From contig JBOGKM010000040.1 in assembly GCA_050747745.1 (NCBI GenBank), positions 1 to 64,000 on the forward strand: a stretch of 64,000 bases of DNA, written 5' to 3'. The stretch comes from SCQP01 sp050747745. GTDB taxonomy: Bacteria; Acidobacteriota; Terriglobia; Terriglobales; SCQP01. The notes below the pieces were generated by a model. It had not been told where the DNA came from and did not search any database. It saw only the letters and a list, made by a program, of their open reading frames with translations. Positions 1 to 7,505 of this stretch are shown piece after piece; positions within the stretch are counted from its first letter, which is position 1, and every line of letters begins with the position of its first letter. Made by a program: the position numbers and the translations under genes.

Positions 1-119
1 GCCACGACCGGCGCCTTCACGCTGATGAATCGGGCGGTCGCAAACCCCGCTCGAGCCTGAGCTCCCAAAGTGATTGTCAACAGTGCCACGCATACGCTGC
101 AAACGGAAAGCTTCACCAT
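1..119 (-). CDS. Secreted protein, N-terminal fragment (runs off the left edge)
   Basis: The ATG at 119 is preceded by a good Shine-Dalgarno (AGAGGTGA, 122-129 on this strand) and opens a frame that continues off the window. The 39 visible residues form a typical Sec signal peptide: positive start (MVKLS), hydrophobic core (VCVALLTITLGA), then small residues around AQARA. Nothing of the mature protein can be identified. It follows the TonB-dependent receptor on the same strand but is separated by a hairpin terminator, so it is probably transcribed separately. The gene is real with good confidence; its function is unknown. Confidence 0.6.
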   Translation of the reverse strand, partial: MVKLSVCSVCVALLTITLGAQARAGFATARFISVKAPVV

Positions 120-190
120 GTCACCTCTATAGATTTGCAAAGTAAAAACTCGGTCACCAAGGCGCGATCAACTTTGACATTGGGGGCTTG

Positions 191-230
191 AACGAAAAGC
201 TCCCGCCACCAGCGCGAAGCTGGCGGCGGG
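191..230 (-). terminator. Rho-independent terminator after the TonB-dependent receptor
   Basis: A 12-bp inverted repeat (202-213 pairing with 219-230, one G-U pair, 5-nt loop) lies just past the receptor stop codon. Read on the minus strand it is followed by a short T-run (GCTTTTCGTT). Confidence 0.7.
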
Positions 231-272
231 AAGAGTAGGGAAGGTCTCACGAACGCCTCCGGGGGTGAAAGC

Positions 273-3200
273 TTAAAAGATGTACTTGATGCCGAGTTGC
301 ACAATCCGGGGATTGACCGAAGTGGAGGTGATTTTCCCAAAGCTGCCAGTGCCGTAGGTGGAACCGGGAGCATTGAATTGCGGCGTATTGGTGGCGTTGT
401 AGAACTCGCCCCGTAGCTGGACGTGATTGCTGTGCTCGCCCGGGACGACGACGTCCTTCATCAACGCCAGGTCAATGTTGTTCTCGCCCGGTCCGTAGGC
501 AATGCCCACACCGCTGTCGCCCCAGCCGTAGGAGTTGCCGATGGCGGGTGGCAGGCAAGAGATCGGCGTGCCGCTGAAATAGTCGTTCAACTTGCTGGTG
601 GTCGGCCCGGGCGTGACCAGATCGCTGTAGTTGAACCCTGGACACATTTCCGCGCGGGAGGAGCCACCATAAATACTGGTGATGGCCCGGTTGCCGAAGG
701 TAACTGGCTGGCCGTCCTGCAGCGTCAGCACCCCGGAAAGTTCCCAACCGCCGACAATCGGAGCGAGAGTATGGCTTGCCGGCGAAGGCATATCCAACAG
801 GAAGCTGGCCACCAGCCGCTGCGGAATATTGAAACCGCTGGGTCCGTAGGCATTCATCGGATTGCTTTGATCGCCGGAAACGCCGCCGCTGCCGCCCTGG
901 AACGTGCCGTTGCCGGTTACGTCGGCCAGCGCCTTGGCGTAGGTATAGGCCAAGCCAACCTGCACCCCGCGACTGAGCCGCTTGTCGAGAGTGACCTGCA
1001 GAGAGTTGTAATTGGAGACGCCGACTTCCTCGTAGTCGCTCAGGCTGCTGAAGCCCAGGTATGGCCGCCGATCCTGCAGGTTGGCAAGGGTGGGACCGCT
1101 GAAGGCCACCACCCCGGTCAGTGCCGGATTCAGGCCCAGCGTTGACTGATCAATGTTGACCGCAGCCTCGATGTTGGAGGCGTGGTTGCCGACGTAGCCG
1201 ACTTGCAGGCGCGTGGACGGGGTGAGCGCGAACTGCAGGTTCAGGCTGTATTGATCCACGCGTGGCGGCTCCCAGTTGGCCTGGATGATCGCAGGCGATT
1301 GATCGCTTAGATAAGTGCGCGGCTGCCACACAGGGTAATCGCTCGGCGACGTCGGCGGGCCATTGGTGCCCCAGGGATCCTGGAACGTTGCCGCACCAGC
1401 CAAGGAGCCGGAGTTGTTCTGCCGGATGTAAAACGGCTGGTCGGAGGTGAGCTGGTAGGCATCACTGACCGACGTTCGGGCGTAGTACATCCCGAAGCCA
1501 CCACGCAGCACCACCTTTTCCGCGAATGCAGGATTCCAGGCAAAGCCCAGCCGCGGGCCGGGATTGTCGGCGGCTACGCCGTTGCCGGCGAAGGTCTTGT
1601 TGTTATTGAGGACAACGCCGGCCGGAATCGGGCCGGAGAAATTGCTCCCCACCACGAAGCCGCTGAGCGTGCTGCCGCTCACCGCGGCCTGATTGTTGAT
1701 CAACGTCGGCCAGACGTTAACCATCTGGCCATACTCGGAGGACGATTGCCCATAAATCCCCCAGCGCAGGCCGATGTTCAAGGTCAAGTGCGAGGTAACA
1801 GTCCAGTTGTCCTGAGCATAACCAGCGTAATCGTTTACCCGGTTCCGCTGGGGAATGATGCCACACAATTGGCTGGTGGCGCTGATGTTGCCGAAGGCGC
1901 TGCCGTTGTTCGCCGCATCCGTGCCGAGCAGCAAATCCGGGAAGCTGTAGAACGACACTTCTCCGCGAGAGGTTGCCGAATTCGCGAAAGGCAGGACGTC
2001 CGCTTCGGCCGAGAACCCAGCCTCGATGTTATGGTTGCCGTGCAGGTACGAGAGCTGATCTACTATGTTGTAGCTTTGCACATCCGAGTACTGGCTATCG
2101 TCGAACGAACCGCCCATGGCCAGGTTGTCCGTGCTGATGGTCGGCGCGGTCGGGTTGTTGCAGCCTGGCGTCATGCCGATTTGCGAGGATTGCACCGGGA
2201 ACCCACTTTGAATTTGCCCAAAAATGCGGTGCTGGCCTGCCGTCACCTCGTTGATCAGGTTGGGGGTAAAGATATAGGAGTATTTCAGCGAGAAATTGTC
2301 ATTGTCAAACAGGCCCTCCACCGGCGATCCCGGCAGTTCGTCGCCACCGGTGTAGCTGGAGAAGGCGAGGTTCTCCGGCGCGCGCGTGTAGAAATATTTT
2401 TCTGACAGGTGCTGGTTGGCCGTCGGCGTCCAGTCCAGGTTGATCATCTCCTGGTTTTCGCTGTAGGTGGAGGGAGAGCTGAAGGTGGAAAAGCCGCCGG
2501 CGTCCGGATTGTTCGCGTTAGTGACGGTTTGCGGCGCCGGGATTATATACTGCCCATCGGACAGCTTGTAGTTGAGCAGCGCGACGGCAACCTGACTGAT
2601 GTTGGAACCATCGGCGGCAATCGGGGTGGTTCCGTGCAGTCCAGTCTCGCCGGCAAATTCCGCGCCCAGCGCCGCCGCCGTGCGGCTGGCGGCGGTGTTG
2701 CCCAGCAGCGGCAGAATGATGCTGCGCAGCGAGCTGTTGCCCTCGCCATCGACCTGATACGTGCCTTGATAGGAGCCGAAGAAAAACAGCTTGTTGTGCA
2801 GCAGCGGGCCGCCAAAGGTCCCGCCGAACTGGTTCTGCTTCAGATCCGGCCGCGCCTGGTGTTGCTGGTTCAGGAAGAAGTCATTGGCATTGAGCACGTT
2901 GTTACGCACGAACTCGAATAAATCACCGTGGAACTGATTCGTGCCCGACTTGGTGATGACGTCCACGTTCGCGCCCGAACCGTTCCCGTACGCGGCATCG
3001 TACTGGCTGGTCTGCACCCGGAACTCAGCGATGGCATCGGGACTGGGAATCGAGATCGAGCCTTCCGAATTCACTTCCGAGGTCTGGTTCTTCTGGATGT
3101 TGGTGACGTCCATGCCATCCATTTCGTAGCTGTTGTCGGTGGCGCGTCCGCCGTTGGCGTTAATATCCACGGTGTTGTTGCCAAGCCCGGCGGCGTTCGG

Positions 3201-3701
3201 CAGCGGGCTGGCCACGCCCGGATTCAATTGCAGAATTTGCGTGTAGTTGCGGTTCACCAACGGCAGGCTGACGATGGTGGATTGATTGATCGTGCCGCCG
3301 TTCGCCGAGGTTTCGGTTTTGAGCATATTGGCGCCGGCTTCCACCGTCACTGTCTGCGCGGCCTGGCCCACCTGCAGCGCCGCATTGACATTGGTGGTGG
3401 TGGCAGCAGGAACGGCCACGCTCTTGTTGATCATGGTTTTAAATCCATGCGCGGTGACCGTGACCTCGTAATTGCCCGGAGGCAGGAGGGGTACGGCATA
3501 GGCGCCGACTGCGTTGGACTGGGCATGGCGGATTGCGCCGGTGGCGAGGTTGCGGACGGTGGCCTGGGCGCCTGGAATCACCGCCCCGCTCGGATCCGTG
3601 ACTCTACCCACAATCTGTCCAGTGCCAGCAGTTTGCGCGACGATAAATGAAGGTAGCGCGAAACAAAGGAGAGATATGACACACAGCTTGACCAACTTCA
3701 T
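273..3701 (-). CDS. TonB-dependent receptor with carboxypeptidase-regulatory-like domain (Oar-like)
   Basis: Outer-membrane TonB-dependent transporter of 1142 aa, of the type greatly expanded in Acidobacteria. After a signal peptide (to about residue 22) comes a carboxypeptidase-regulatory/Cna-B-like domain (about 27-110; GQIVGRVTDPSGAVIPGA), then a plug region rich in GGRATDNSYEMDGMD-type motifs and a long beta-barrel ending in the aromatic terminus IKYIF. The chosen start is the ATG at 3701, which has AGAGGTG 9 nt upstream; an in-frame GTG at 3713 lies inside that Shine-Dalgarno and is unlikely. Such receptors are thought to import glycans, peptides or chelates, but the substrate cannot be read from sequence. 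No TonB, ExbB or SusD gene is adjacent. Family assignment is firm. Confidence 0.93.
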   Translation of the reverse strand: MKLVKLCVISLLCFALPSFIVAQTAGTGQIVGRVTDPSGAVIPGAQATVRNLATGAIRHAQSNAVGAYAVPLLPPGNYEVTVTAHGFKTMINKSVAVPAATTTNVNAALQVGQAAQTVTVEAGANMLKTETSANGGTINQSTIVSLPLVNRNYTQILQLNPGVASPLPNAAGLGNNTVDINANGGRATDNSYEMDGMDVTNIQKNQTSEVNSEGSISIPSPDAIAEFRVQTSQYDAAYGNGSGANVDVITKSGTNQFHGDLFEFVRNNVLNANDFFLNQQHQARPDLKQNQFGGTFGGPLLHNKLFFFGSYQGTYQVDGEGNSSLRSIILPLLGNTAASRTAAALGAEFAGETGLHGTTPIAADGSNISQVAVALLNYKLSDGQYIIPAPQTVTNANNPDAGGFSTFSSPSTYSENQEMINLDWTPTANQHLSEKYFYTRAPENLAFSSYTGGDELPGSPVEGLFDNDNFSLKYSYIFTPNLINEVTAGQHRIFGQIQSGFPVQSSQIGMTPGCNNPTAPTISTDNLAMGGSFDDSQYSDVQSYNIVDQLSYLHGNHNIEAGFSAEADVLPFANSATSRGEVSFYSFPDLLLGTDAANNGSAFGNISATSQLCGIIPQRNRVNDYAGYAQDNWTVTSHLTLNIGLRWGIYGQSSSEYGQMVNVWPTLINNQAAVSGSTLSGFVVGSNFSGPIPAGVVLNNNKTFAGNGVAADNPGPRLGFAWNPAFAEKVVLRGGFGMYYARTSVSDAYQLTSDQPFYIRQNNSGSLAGAATFQDPWGTNGPPTSPSDYPVWQPRTYLSDQSPAIIQANWEPPRVDQYSLNLQFALTPSTRLQVGYVGNHASNIEAAVNIDQSTLGLNPALTGVVAFSGPTLANLQDRRPYLGFSSLSDYEEVGVSNYNSLQVTLDKRLSRGVQVGLAYTYAKALADVTGNGTFQGGSGGVSGDQSNPMNAYGPSGFNIPQRLVASFLLDMPSPASHTLAPIVGGWELSGVLTLQDGQPVTFGNRAITSIYGGSSRAEMCPGFNYSDLVTPGPTTSKLNDYFSGTPISCLPPAIGNSYGWGDSGVGIAYGPGENNIDLALMKDVVVPGEHSNHVQLRGEFYNATNTPQFNAPGSTYGTGSFGKITSTSVNPRIVQLGIKYIF

Positions 3702-3779
3702 AAGCAAAAACACCTCTGCCGCGCAGTCTAGGCTGAAATCGTAGCAAGGTCAAATGCTTTCCACTTCCCGATTCCGGCG

Positions 3780-4022
3780 TTCCACGGATTGCACCCTCGA
3801 GGCGATCAGCCGAAACGCCGGGGCTTGCGCCAGCCGTTCGGCAGCGTTCCTCGCCCGCGCGTCGGTCAGACACTCCGCCGCAAGTTACCCGAAGCCCAGC
3901 CGCTCATCCAACTCGCGCACCAGCACCAAGCCACCATCCGAGGTGACGTACGAGGCCTGAAAATCGATCCGGATCGAAGGATTGAAACTGAGCTGGACCG
4001 CCCGATTTTCGCTCCCGCCCAT
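3780..4022 (-). pseudogene. Relic of an IS1380-type transposase (N-terminal part, stop plus internal deletion)
   Basis: From an ATG at 4022 the minus strand encodes the recognisable N-terminus of an IS1380/IS4-like DDE transposase: NPSIRIDFQASYVTSDGGL followed by VLVRELDERLGFG. An in-frame TAA at 3885-3887 then replaces the glutamine usually found before LAAECLTDARARN. Right after that the frame jumps to AERLAQAPAFRLIASR, a segment normally about 20-30 residues further on (the NDAERL..DPxFRL region), so part of the domain has been deleted. No catalytic domain or terminal inverted repeats remain. It fills much of the otherwise gene-free stretch between 3702 and 4128. Identification rests on remembered family motifs, not on a search. 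Confidence 0.6.
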
Positions 4023-4128
4023 TCGGTTCCGGCCTCCGGGGCGCTCAAATCGCCGCCGCACCGGCGTAGAAATTGACGATTCAGGTGGTCGGTTACAACC
4101 AGCGTGATTCTGCTCGAGCCAGAGGCGG

Positions 4129-4335
4129 TTAGTCCTGGCTCAAGTCCTGGCGGTAGCTGCGCGCGCCAGAGACGGGATCCTCATAAACGCGCATGCGTTT
4201 GCCGGTGGTGGGATCGCGAAAGACCTCGCCGGTGGGGCGCTGGCGAGCATTGGGGCGGCCGTGGTAGCGGCGGTCGAAGAGGAAATACAGCGCGACCAGG
4301 ATGAGGATGACAACCGCGGGCCAGAGCCAGGGCAT
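4129..4335 (-). CDS. Small membrane-anchored protein of unknown function
   Basis: A 68-aa protein with one N-terminal transmembrane helix (WPAVVILILVALYFLF) and a short basic and acidic cytoplasmic tail containing a repeated-looking DPTTGKRMRVYEDPVSG segment. The ATG at 4335 has GGAG upstream. It starts 3 nt after the stop of the YbjQ-like gene on the same strand, so the two are probably co-transcribed. No family recognised. Confidence 0.6.
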   Translation of the reverse strand: MPWLWPAVVILILVALYFLFDRRYHGRPNARQRPTGEVFRDPTTGKRMRVYEDPVSGARSYRQDLSQD

Positions 4336-4338
4336 GAC

Positions 4339-4668
4339 TCACTCCGGCGGCGGGGGGGCGAGCAGCACCGCGGTACCGTAGGCGACCACCTCGGACATGG
4401 TCTGGCCCATCTCGCTGGAATCAAAGCGCATCGCGAGTACGGCGTTGCCGCCCCTGAGGCGGGCATTTTCCACCATGCGGTCAATGGCGTGGCGGCGCGT
4501 GTCCTCGACCAGGTGAGTATATTCGGTGATTTCGCCGCCGGCCAGTGAGCGCAGTCCGGCGGCGACGTTGCCGATCAGGCTGCGGCTGCGGACGACCACA
4601 CCAAAGACCTGCCCCATGACCTGCTTGAGCTGATATCCTTCGGCGCGTTCGGTGGTGGTCACCAGCAT
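4339..4668 (-). CDS. YbjQ/UPF0145 family (DUF74, 'heavy-metal-binding') protein
   Basis: A 109-aa protein matching the whole length of the YbjQ family, whose members form pentameric rings. Conserved features visible are the N-terminal MLVTTTERAEGYQL strand, the central FGVVVRSRSLIGNVAAGL segment, the helix with ARHAI-like residues, and the C-terminal GGNAVLAMRFD...EVVAYGTAVLL strand. The biochemical role is not established; the metal-binding label in databases is weakly supported. The start is well set by an AGGAGG Shine-Dalgarno. First gene of a probable two-gene unit with the small membrane protein. Confidence 0.88.
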   Translation of the reverse strand: MLVTTTERAEGYQLKQVMGQVFGVVVRSRSLIGNVAAGLRSLAGGEITEYTHLVEDTRRHAIDRMVENARLRGGNAVLAMRFDSSEMGQTMSEVVAYGTAVLLAPPPPE

Positions 4669-4710
4669 AGCTGCCTCCTGGGGGAGATCCTCCCATAAAG
4701 CGCCAGCGCT

Positions 4711-4716
4711 TACAAT
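4711..4716 (+). promoter_or_regulatory. -10 hexamer TACAAT, leaderless-type, for the MFS gene
   Basis: TACAAT ends 6 nt before the ATG at 4723 and no Shine-Dalgarno is present. Confidence 0.5.
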
Positions 4717-4722
4717 CCCAAC

Positions 4723-5961
4723 ATGCGCGAAGGCAAGCCGGAAGAGCAGGCGCGACGGGCGCTGGTGCTGCTGGCGGCGGCGGTGTTGCTGGCGATGGCA
4801 CCGTGGTTTACGACGGCGGCTCTGGTGGAGCCCTTACGGCGGGCCTGGGGACTGACCCCATCAGGCGCCGCTTGGCTGACGATTGCGGCACAGTTGGGAT
4901 TTGTGGCCGGGGCGGTGGCGGCGGCGGTGAGCAACCTGGCCGACCGGGTGGCGCCGCGGCTGCTGATTCTTTGCGGCGGGCTGGCGGCGGCGGGGGCGAA
5001 TGCGGCGCTGATCGCCTGCCCGGGGTTCGCCAGCGCGTGGACGGCGCGGTTTCTGACGGGGGCTTTTCTGGCGCTGGTCTACCCTCCGGCGCTCAAGCTG
5101 ATGGCCACCTGGTTCCGGGCGCGGCGCGGGATGGCGCTGGGGGTGATGGTGGGGGCGCTGACGGTCGGGGCGGCGCTGCCGCATCTGGTGGCGGCGGTGG
5201 GGGGAGCGGGGTGGCGGAGCGTGGTGGTGATTACCTCGGTGATCACGGCGGCGGGCGGGATTTGGGGCGGGCTGGCGGGGCGGGAAGGGCCGTTTCCGTT
5301 TGTGCGCGGGGCGGTGGACGTGGGGGCGGTGGGGCGGCTGTGGCGGCAGCGGGGAGTGCGGCTGGCGATCTGCGGTTATTTGGGCCACATGTGGGAGCTG
5401 ATCGCGATGTGGAGCTGGATCGGGCTGTTTCTGGGCGCCGCCTGCGCGCGGGCGGGCGTGGGCAGAGCGGCGGCAGCGGGGATCAGCTTCGCGGTGATCG
5501 CGGCCGGGGGGATAGGGTGCTGGTGGGGAGGGCTGCTCAGCGATGGCGGAGGGCGGGAGCGGGCGGCGGCGACCGCGATGGCGATTTCAGGCGGCTGCGC
5601 GCTGGTGCTCGGGTGGATGGGGGGCGCCAGTGCGTGGGCGCTGGGGGCGATCATCGCGGTGGCGGTGGTGTGGGGATTCTGGGTGGTGGCGGATTCGGCG
5701 CAGTTTTCCGCGCTGGTGACCGAGCTCAGCGACGTGCGCTACGTGGGCACGGCGCTGACGCTGCAGTTGGGCCTGGGGTTCACGCTCGCCTGTGTCAGCG
5801 TGTGGGTACTGCCGTGGATGCAGTCACGGCTGGGATGGGCGGGCGCGTTCACGGCGCTGGCGCCGGGACCGGGACTGGGCATCGTGGCCATGGTGCGTCT
5901 GCGGCGCTGGCGGGAGCAGTTGCCGGCGAGCGGGCAGGCGGATTATGCTGCGGGAGGATGA
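4723..5961 (+). CDS. Major facilitator superfamily transporter
   Basis: A 412-aa polytopic inner-membrane protein with about 12 hydrophobic segments. It has the MFS layout: a first half with the RFLTGAFLALVYPPALKLMATWF and RARRGMALG loop (the conserved Arg-rich loop after TM4-5), and a second half after about residue 200. It resembles cyanate/anion-type MFS carriers, but the substrate is not deducible. The stop overlaps the ATG of the next gene (ATGA at 5958-5961), so transport and the cyclodeaminase-like enzyme are translationally coupled. It is very alanine/glycine rich, as expected at this GC content. Confidence 0.85.
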   Translation: MREGKPEEQARRALVLLAAAVLLAMAPWFTTAALVEPLRRAWGLTPSGAAWLTIAAQLGFVAGAVAAAVSNLADRVAPRLLILCGGLAAAGANAALIACPGFASAWTARFLTGAFLALVYPPALKLMATWFRARRGMALGVMVGALTVGAALPHLVAAVGGAGWRSVVVITSVITAAGGIWGGLAGREGPFPFVRGAVDVGAVGRLWRQRGVRLAICGYLGHMWELIAMWSWIGLFLGAACARAGVGRAAAAGISFAVIAAGGIGCWWGGLLSDGGGRERAAATAMAISGGCALVLGWMGGASAWALGAIIAVAVVWGFWVVADSAQFSALVTELSDVRYVGTALTLQLGLGFTLACVSVWVLPWMQSRLGWAGAFTALAPGPGLGIVAMVRLRRWREQLPASGQADYAAGG

Positions 5962-6905
5962 TCTGGCTGGACGCGGCTGAGGTACGGGCGCTGCTCGAGC
6001 CCGACGGGCTGCGGCAGGCGATGGCCGCCGCGCTGGTGGATTTGCATCAGGGCCGGGCGAGCGCGCCGGCGCGGATTGCGGCAGGTCCGGAAATGGGGCT
6101 GCTGGCCGCCATGCCCGGGGCAGCCGCGGGCATGCTGGGGGCCAAGCTGGTCAGCGTGTTCCCGAACAACCCGGAGCGCGGGCTGCCGGGCCACCAGGCT
6201 TTGGTGGCGTTGTTTGACGCGGACACGGGAGCGCCCATGGCGGTTTTGGAAGCCACCGCGCTCACCGCGGCGCGCACGGCGGCGGTAACGGCGGCGGCAA
6301 GCGCGGCGCTGGCGCGCCGTGATGCCCGAGTGCTGGCGATCCTGGGCACGGGCGTGCAGGCGGCGGCGCATTGGGAAGCCGTGCGCCGGGTACGCGAATT
6401 CGCGGAGGTGGTGGTGGCGGGGCGCAGGCGGGAGCAGGTGCGGCGATGCGCGCAGGCGTGGGGCGCCCGCGCGGCAGAATCGTTCGAAGAGGCGGTGGGC
6501 GCCGCCGACGTGGTTTGCGCCTGCACGCACGCGTCCGAGCCGATCGTGCGGGGCGCCTGGCTGCGTCCCGGCGTGCACGTGAATTCGGTGGGCATCGGAG
6601 GGTGCGAACTCGACCGCGAGACCATCCGGGCGGGACTGCTGGCGGTGGAGGCGAGCAGCGCGTTCGCGCCATTTCCGGCGGGCGCGTACGAATTGCAGGG
6701 CGAGGATGCGGATGCGGGCATCGAGTTGGGCGCGATCCTGGCGGGGGAACATCCGGGCCGCAGCTCCGCCCAGCAAATCACGGTTTTCAAGTCGGTCGGC
6801 CATGCGGTGGAAGACGTGGCGGCCGCGGCGTGGCTGCTGCGCCGGAGCGGCAGAACGCATGGTAGGATGAAACCCGATGAGCTCGACCCGACCGGCGCCC
6901 GGTGA
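5958..6905 (+). CDS. Ornithine cyclodeaminase / mu-crystallin family NAD(P)-dependent enzyme
   Basis: A 315-aa protein with the family signature: an N-terminal dimerisation part (LLEPDGLRQAMAAAL), the Lys-containing GAKLVSVFPNN segment, a Rossmann fold with LAILGTGVQAAAH (about residues 130-145), and GVHVNSVGIGG near 205. Members interconvert ornithine and proline or act as alanine dehydrogenase or ketimine reductase, so the exact substrate is open. The start is fixed by the ATGA overlap with the MFS gene and by GGGAGG upstream. Its 3' end overlaps the TetR gene by 29 nt, which suggests a three-gene unit in which the regulator controls transport and catabolism of an amino-acid-like compound. 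Confidence 0.88.
   Translation: MIWLDAAEVRALLEPDGLRQAMAAALVDLHQGRASAPARIAAGPEMGLLAAMPGAAAGMLGAKLVSVFPNNPERGLPGHQALVALFDADTGAPMAVLEATALTAARTAAVTAAASAALARRDARVLAILGTGVQAAAHWEAVRRVREFAEVVVAGRRREQVRRCAQAWGARAAESFEEAVGAADVVCACTHASEPIVRGAWLRPGVHVNSVGIGGCELDRETIRAGLLAVEASSAFAPFPAGAYELQGEDADAGIELGAILAGEHPGRSSAQQITVFKSVGHAVEDVAAAAWLLRRSGRTHGRMKPDELDPTGAR
6863..6868 (+). promoter_or_regulatory. -10 hexamer TAGGAT, leaderless-type, for the TetR gene
   Basis: TAGGAT ends 8 nt before the ATG at 6877. The same bases could act as a weak Shine-Dalgarno (AGGA), so this one is ambiguous. Confidence 0.3.
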
Positions 6906-7488
6906 GTCGCGGCGCGACATTCTGCGGACCGCTGCCCGCCTGTTCCAGGAGCGCGGCTACGATGCCACGTCGATGCAGGACATCGCCGGCGCGCTGAATT
7001 TTTCCAAGGCCGCCTTGTACCATCATTTCGAGAGCAAGGAACAGCTGCTGTTCGAGATCATGAAGTACGGCATGGACGTGTTCGAGGAGCGGGTGCTGGC
7101 GGCGGTGGAGGGTATCGCGGACCCGGAACAGCGGCTGCGCGCCTGCATCGCCCGGCACGTGGAGCTGGTGCTCAGCGGGCGCGACCGGGAAATCACGGTG
7201 ATTCTGCATGAGAACCGCACCCTGGCGCCGGAGGCCGGGCGGCAGATCAACGCCCGCAAAAAGCACTACGTGGTGTACCTGGGCGAGCTGATCGCGCGGG
7301 TGCAGCAGCAGCGGGGGTTGCGGCGCCCTTCCATCGAGCCGCACATTGCGGCCATGGCGCTGCTGGGAATGATCAACTGGATGTATCAGTGGTACCGAGC
7401 CGAGGGCGAAAGCAGCGAAACCGACATCGCGCGCCAGTACACCGAGCAGTTCTTCCTGGGCGCGTTCGCCGAATCCGGCGCGCGCTAG
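6877..7488 (+). CDS. TetR/AcrR family transcriptional regulator
   Basis: A 203-aa regulator. The N-terminal TetR DNA-binding domain is clear: RRDILRTAARLFQERGYDA followed by the helix-turn-helix TSMQDIAGALNFSKAALYHHF and the SKEQLLFEI helix (about residues 11-63). The C-terminal part is an all-helical ligand-binding domain of the kind seen in fatty-acid/CoA-responsive regulators (KstR2/FadR-like), but the ligand is unknown. It overlaps the cyclodeaminase-like gene by 29 nt and is convergent with the ADOP permease gene. Confidence 0.9.
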   Translation: MSSTRPAPGESRRDILRTAARLFQERGYDATSMQDIAGALNFSKAALYHHFESKEQLLFEIMKYGMDVFEERVLAAVEGIADPEQRLRACIARHVELVLSGRDREITVILHENRTLAPEAGRQINARKKHYVVYLGELIARVQQQRGLRRPSIEPHIAAMALLGMINWMYQWYRAEGESSETDIARQYTEQFFLGAFAESGAR

Positions 7489-7505
7489 GAGCCTAATCCT
7501 GGCGC
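7482..7505. terminator. Bidirectional hairpin between convergent genes
   Basis: A 9-bp stem (7482-7490 with 7497-7505, one G-U pair, 6-nt loop GCCTAA) spans the 4-nt gap between the TetR and ADOP stop codons. It has no clear T-tract on either strand. Confidence 0.5.
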
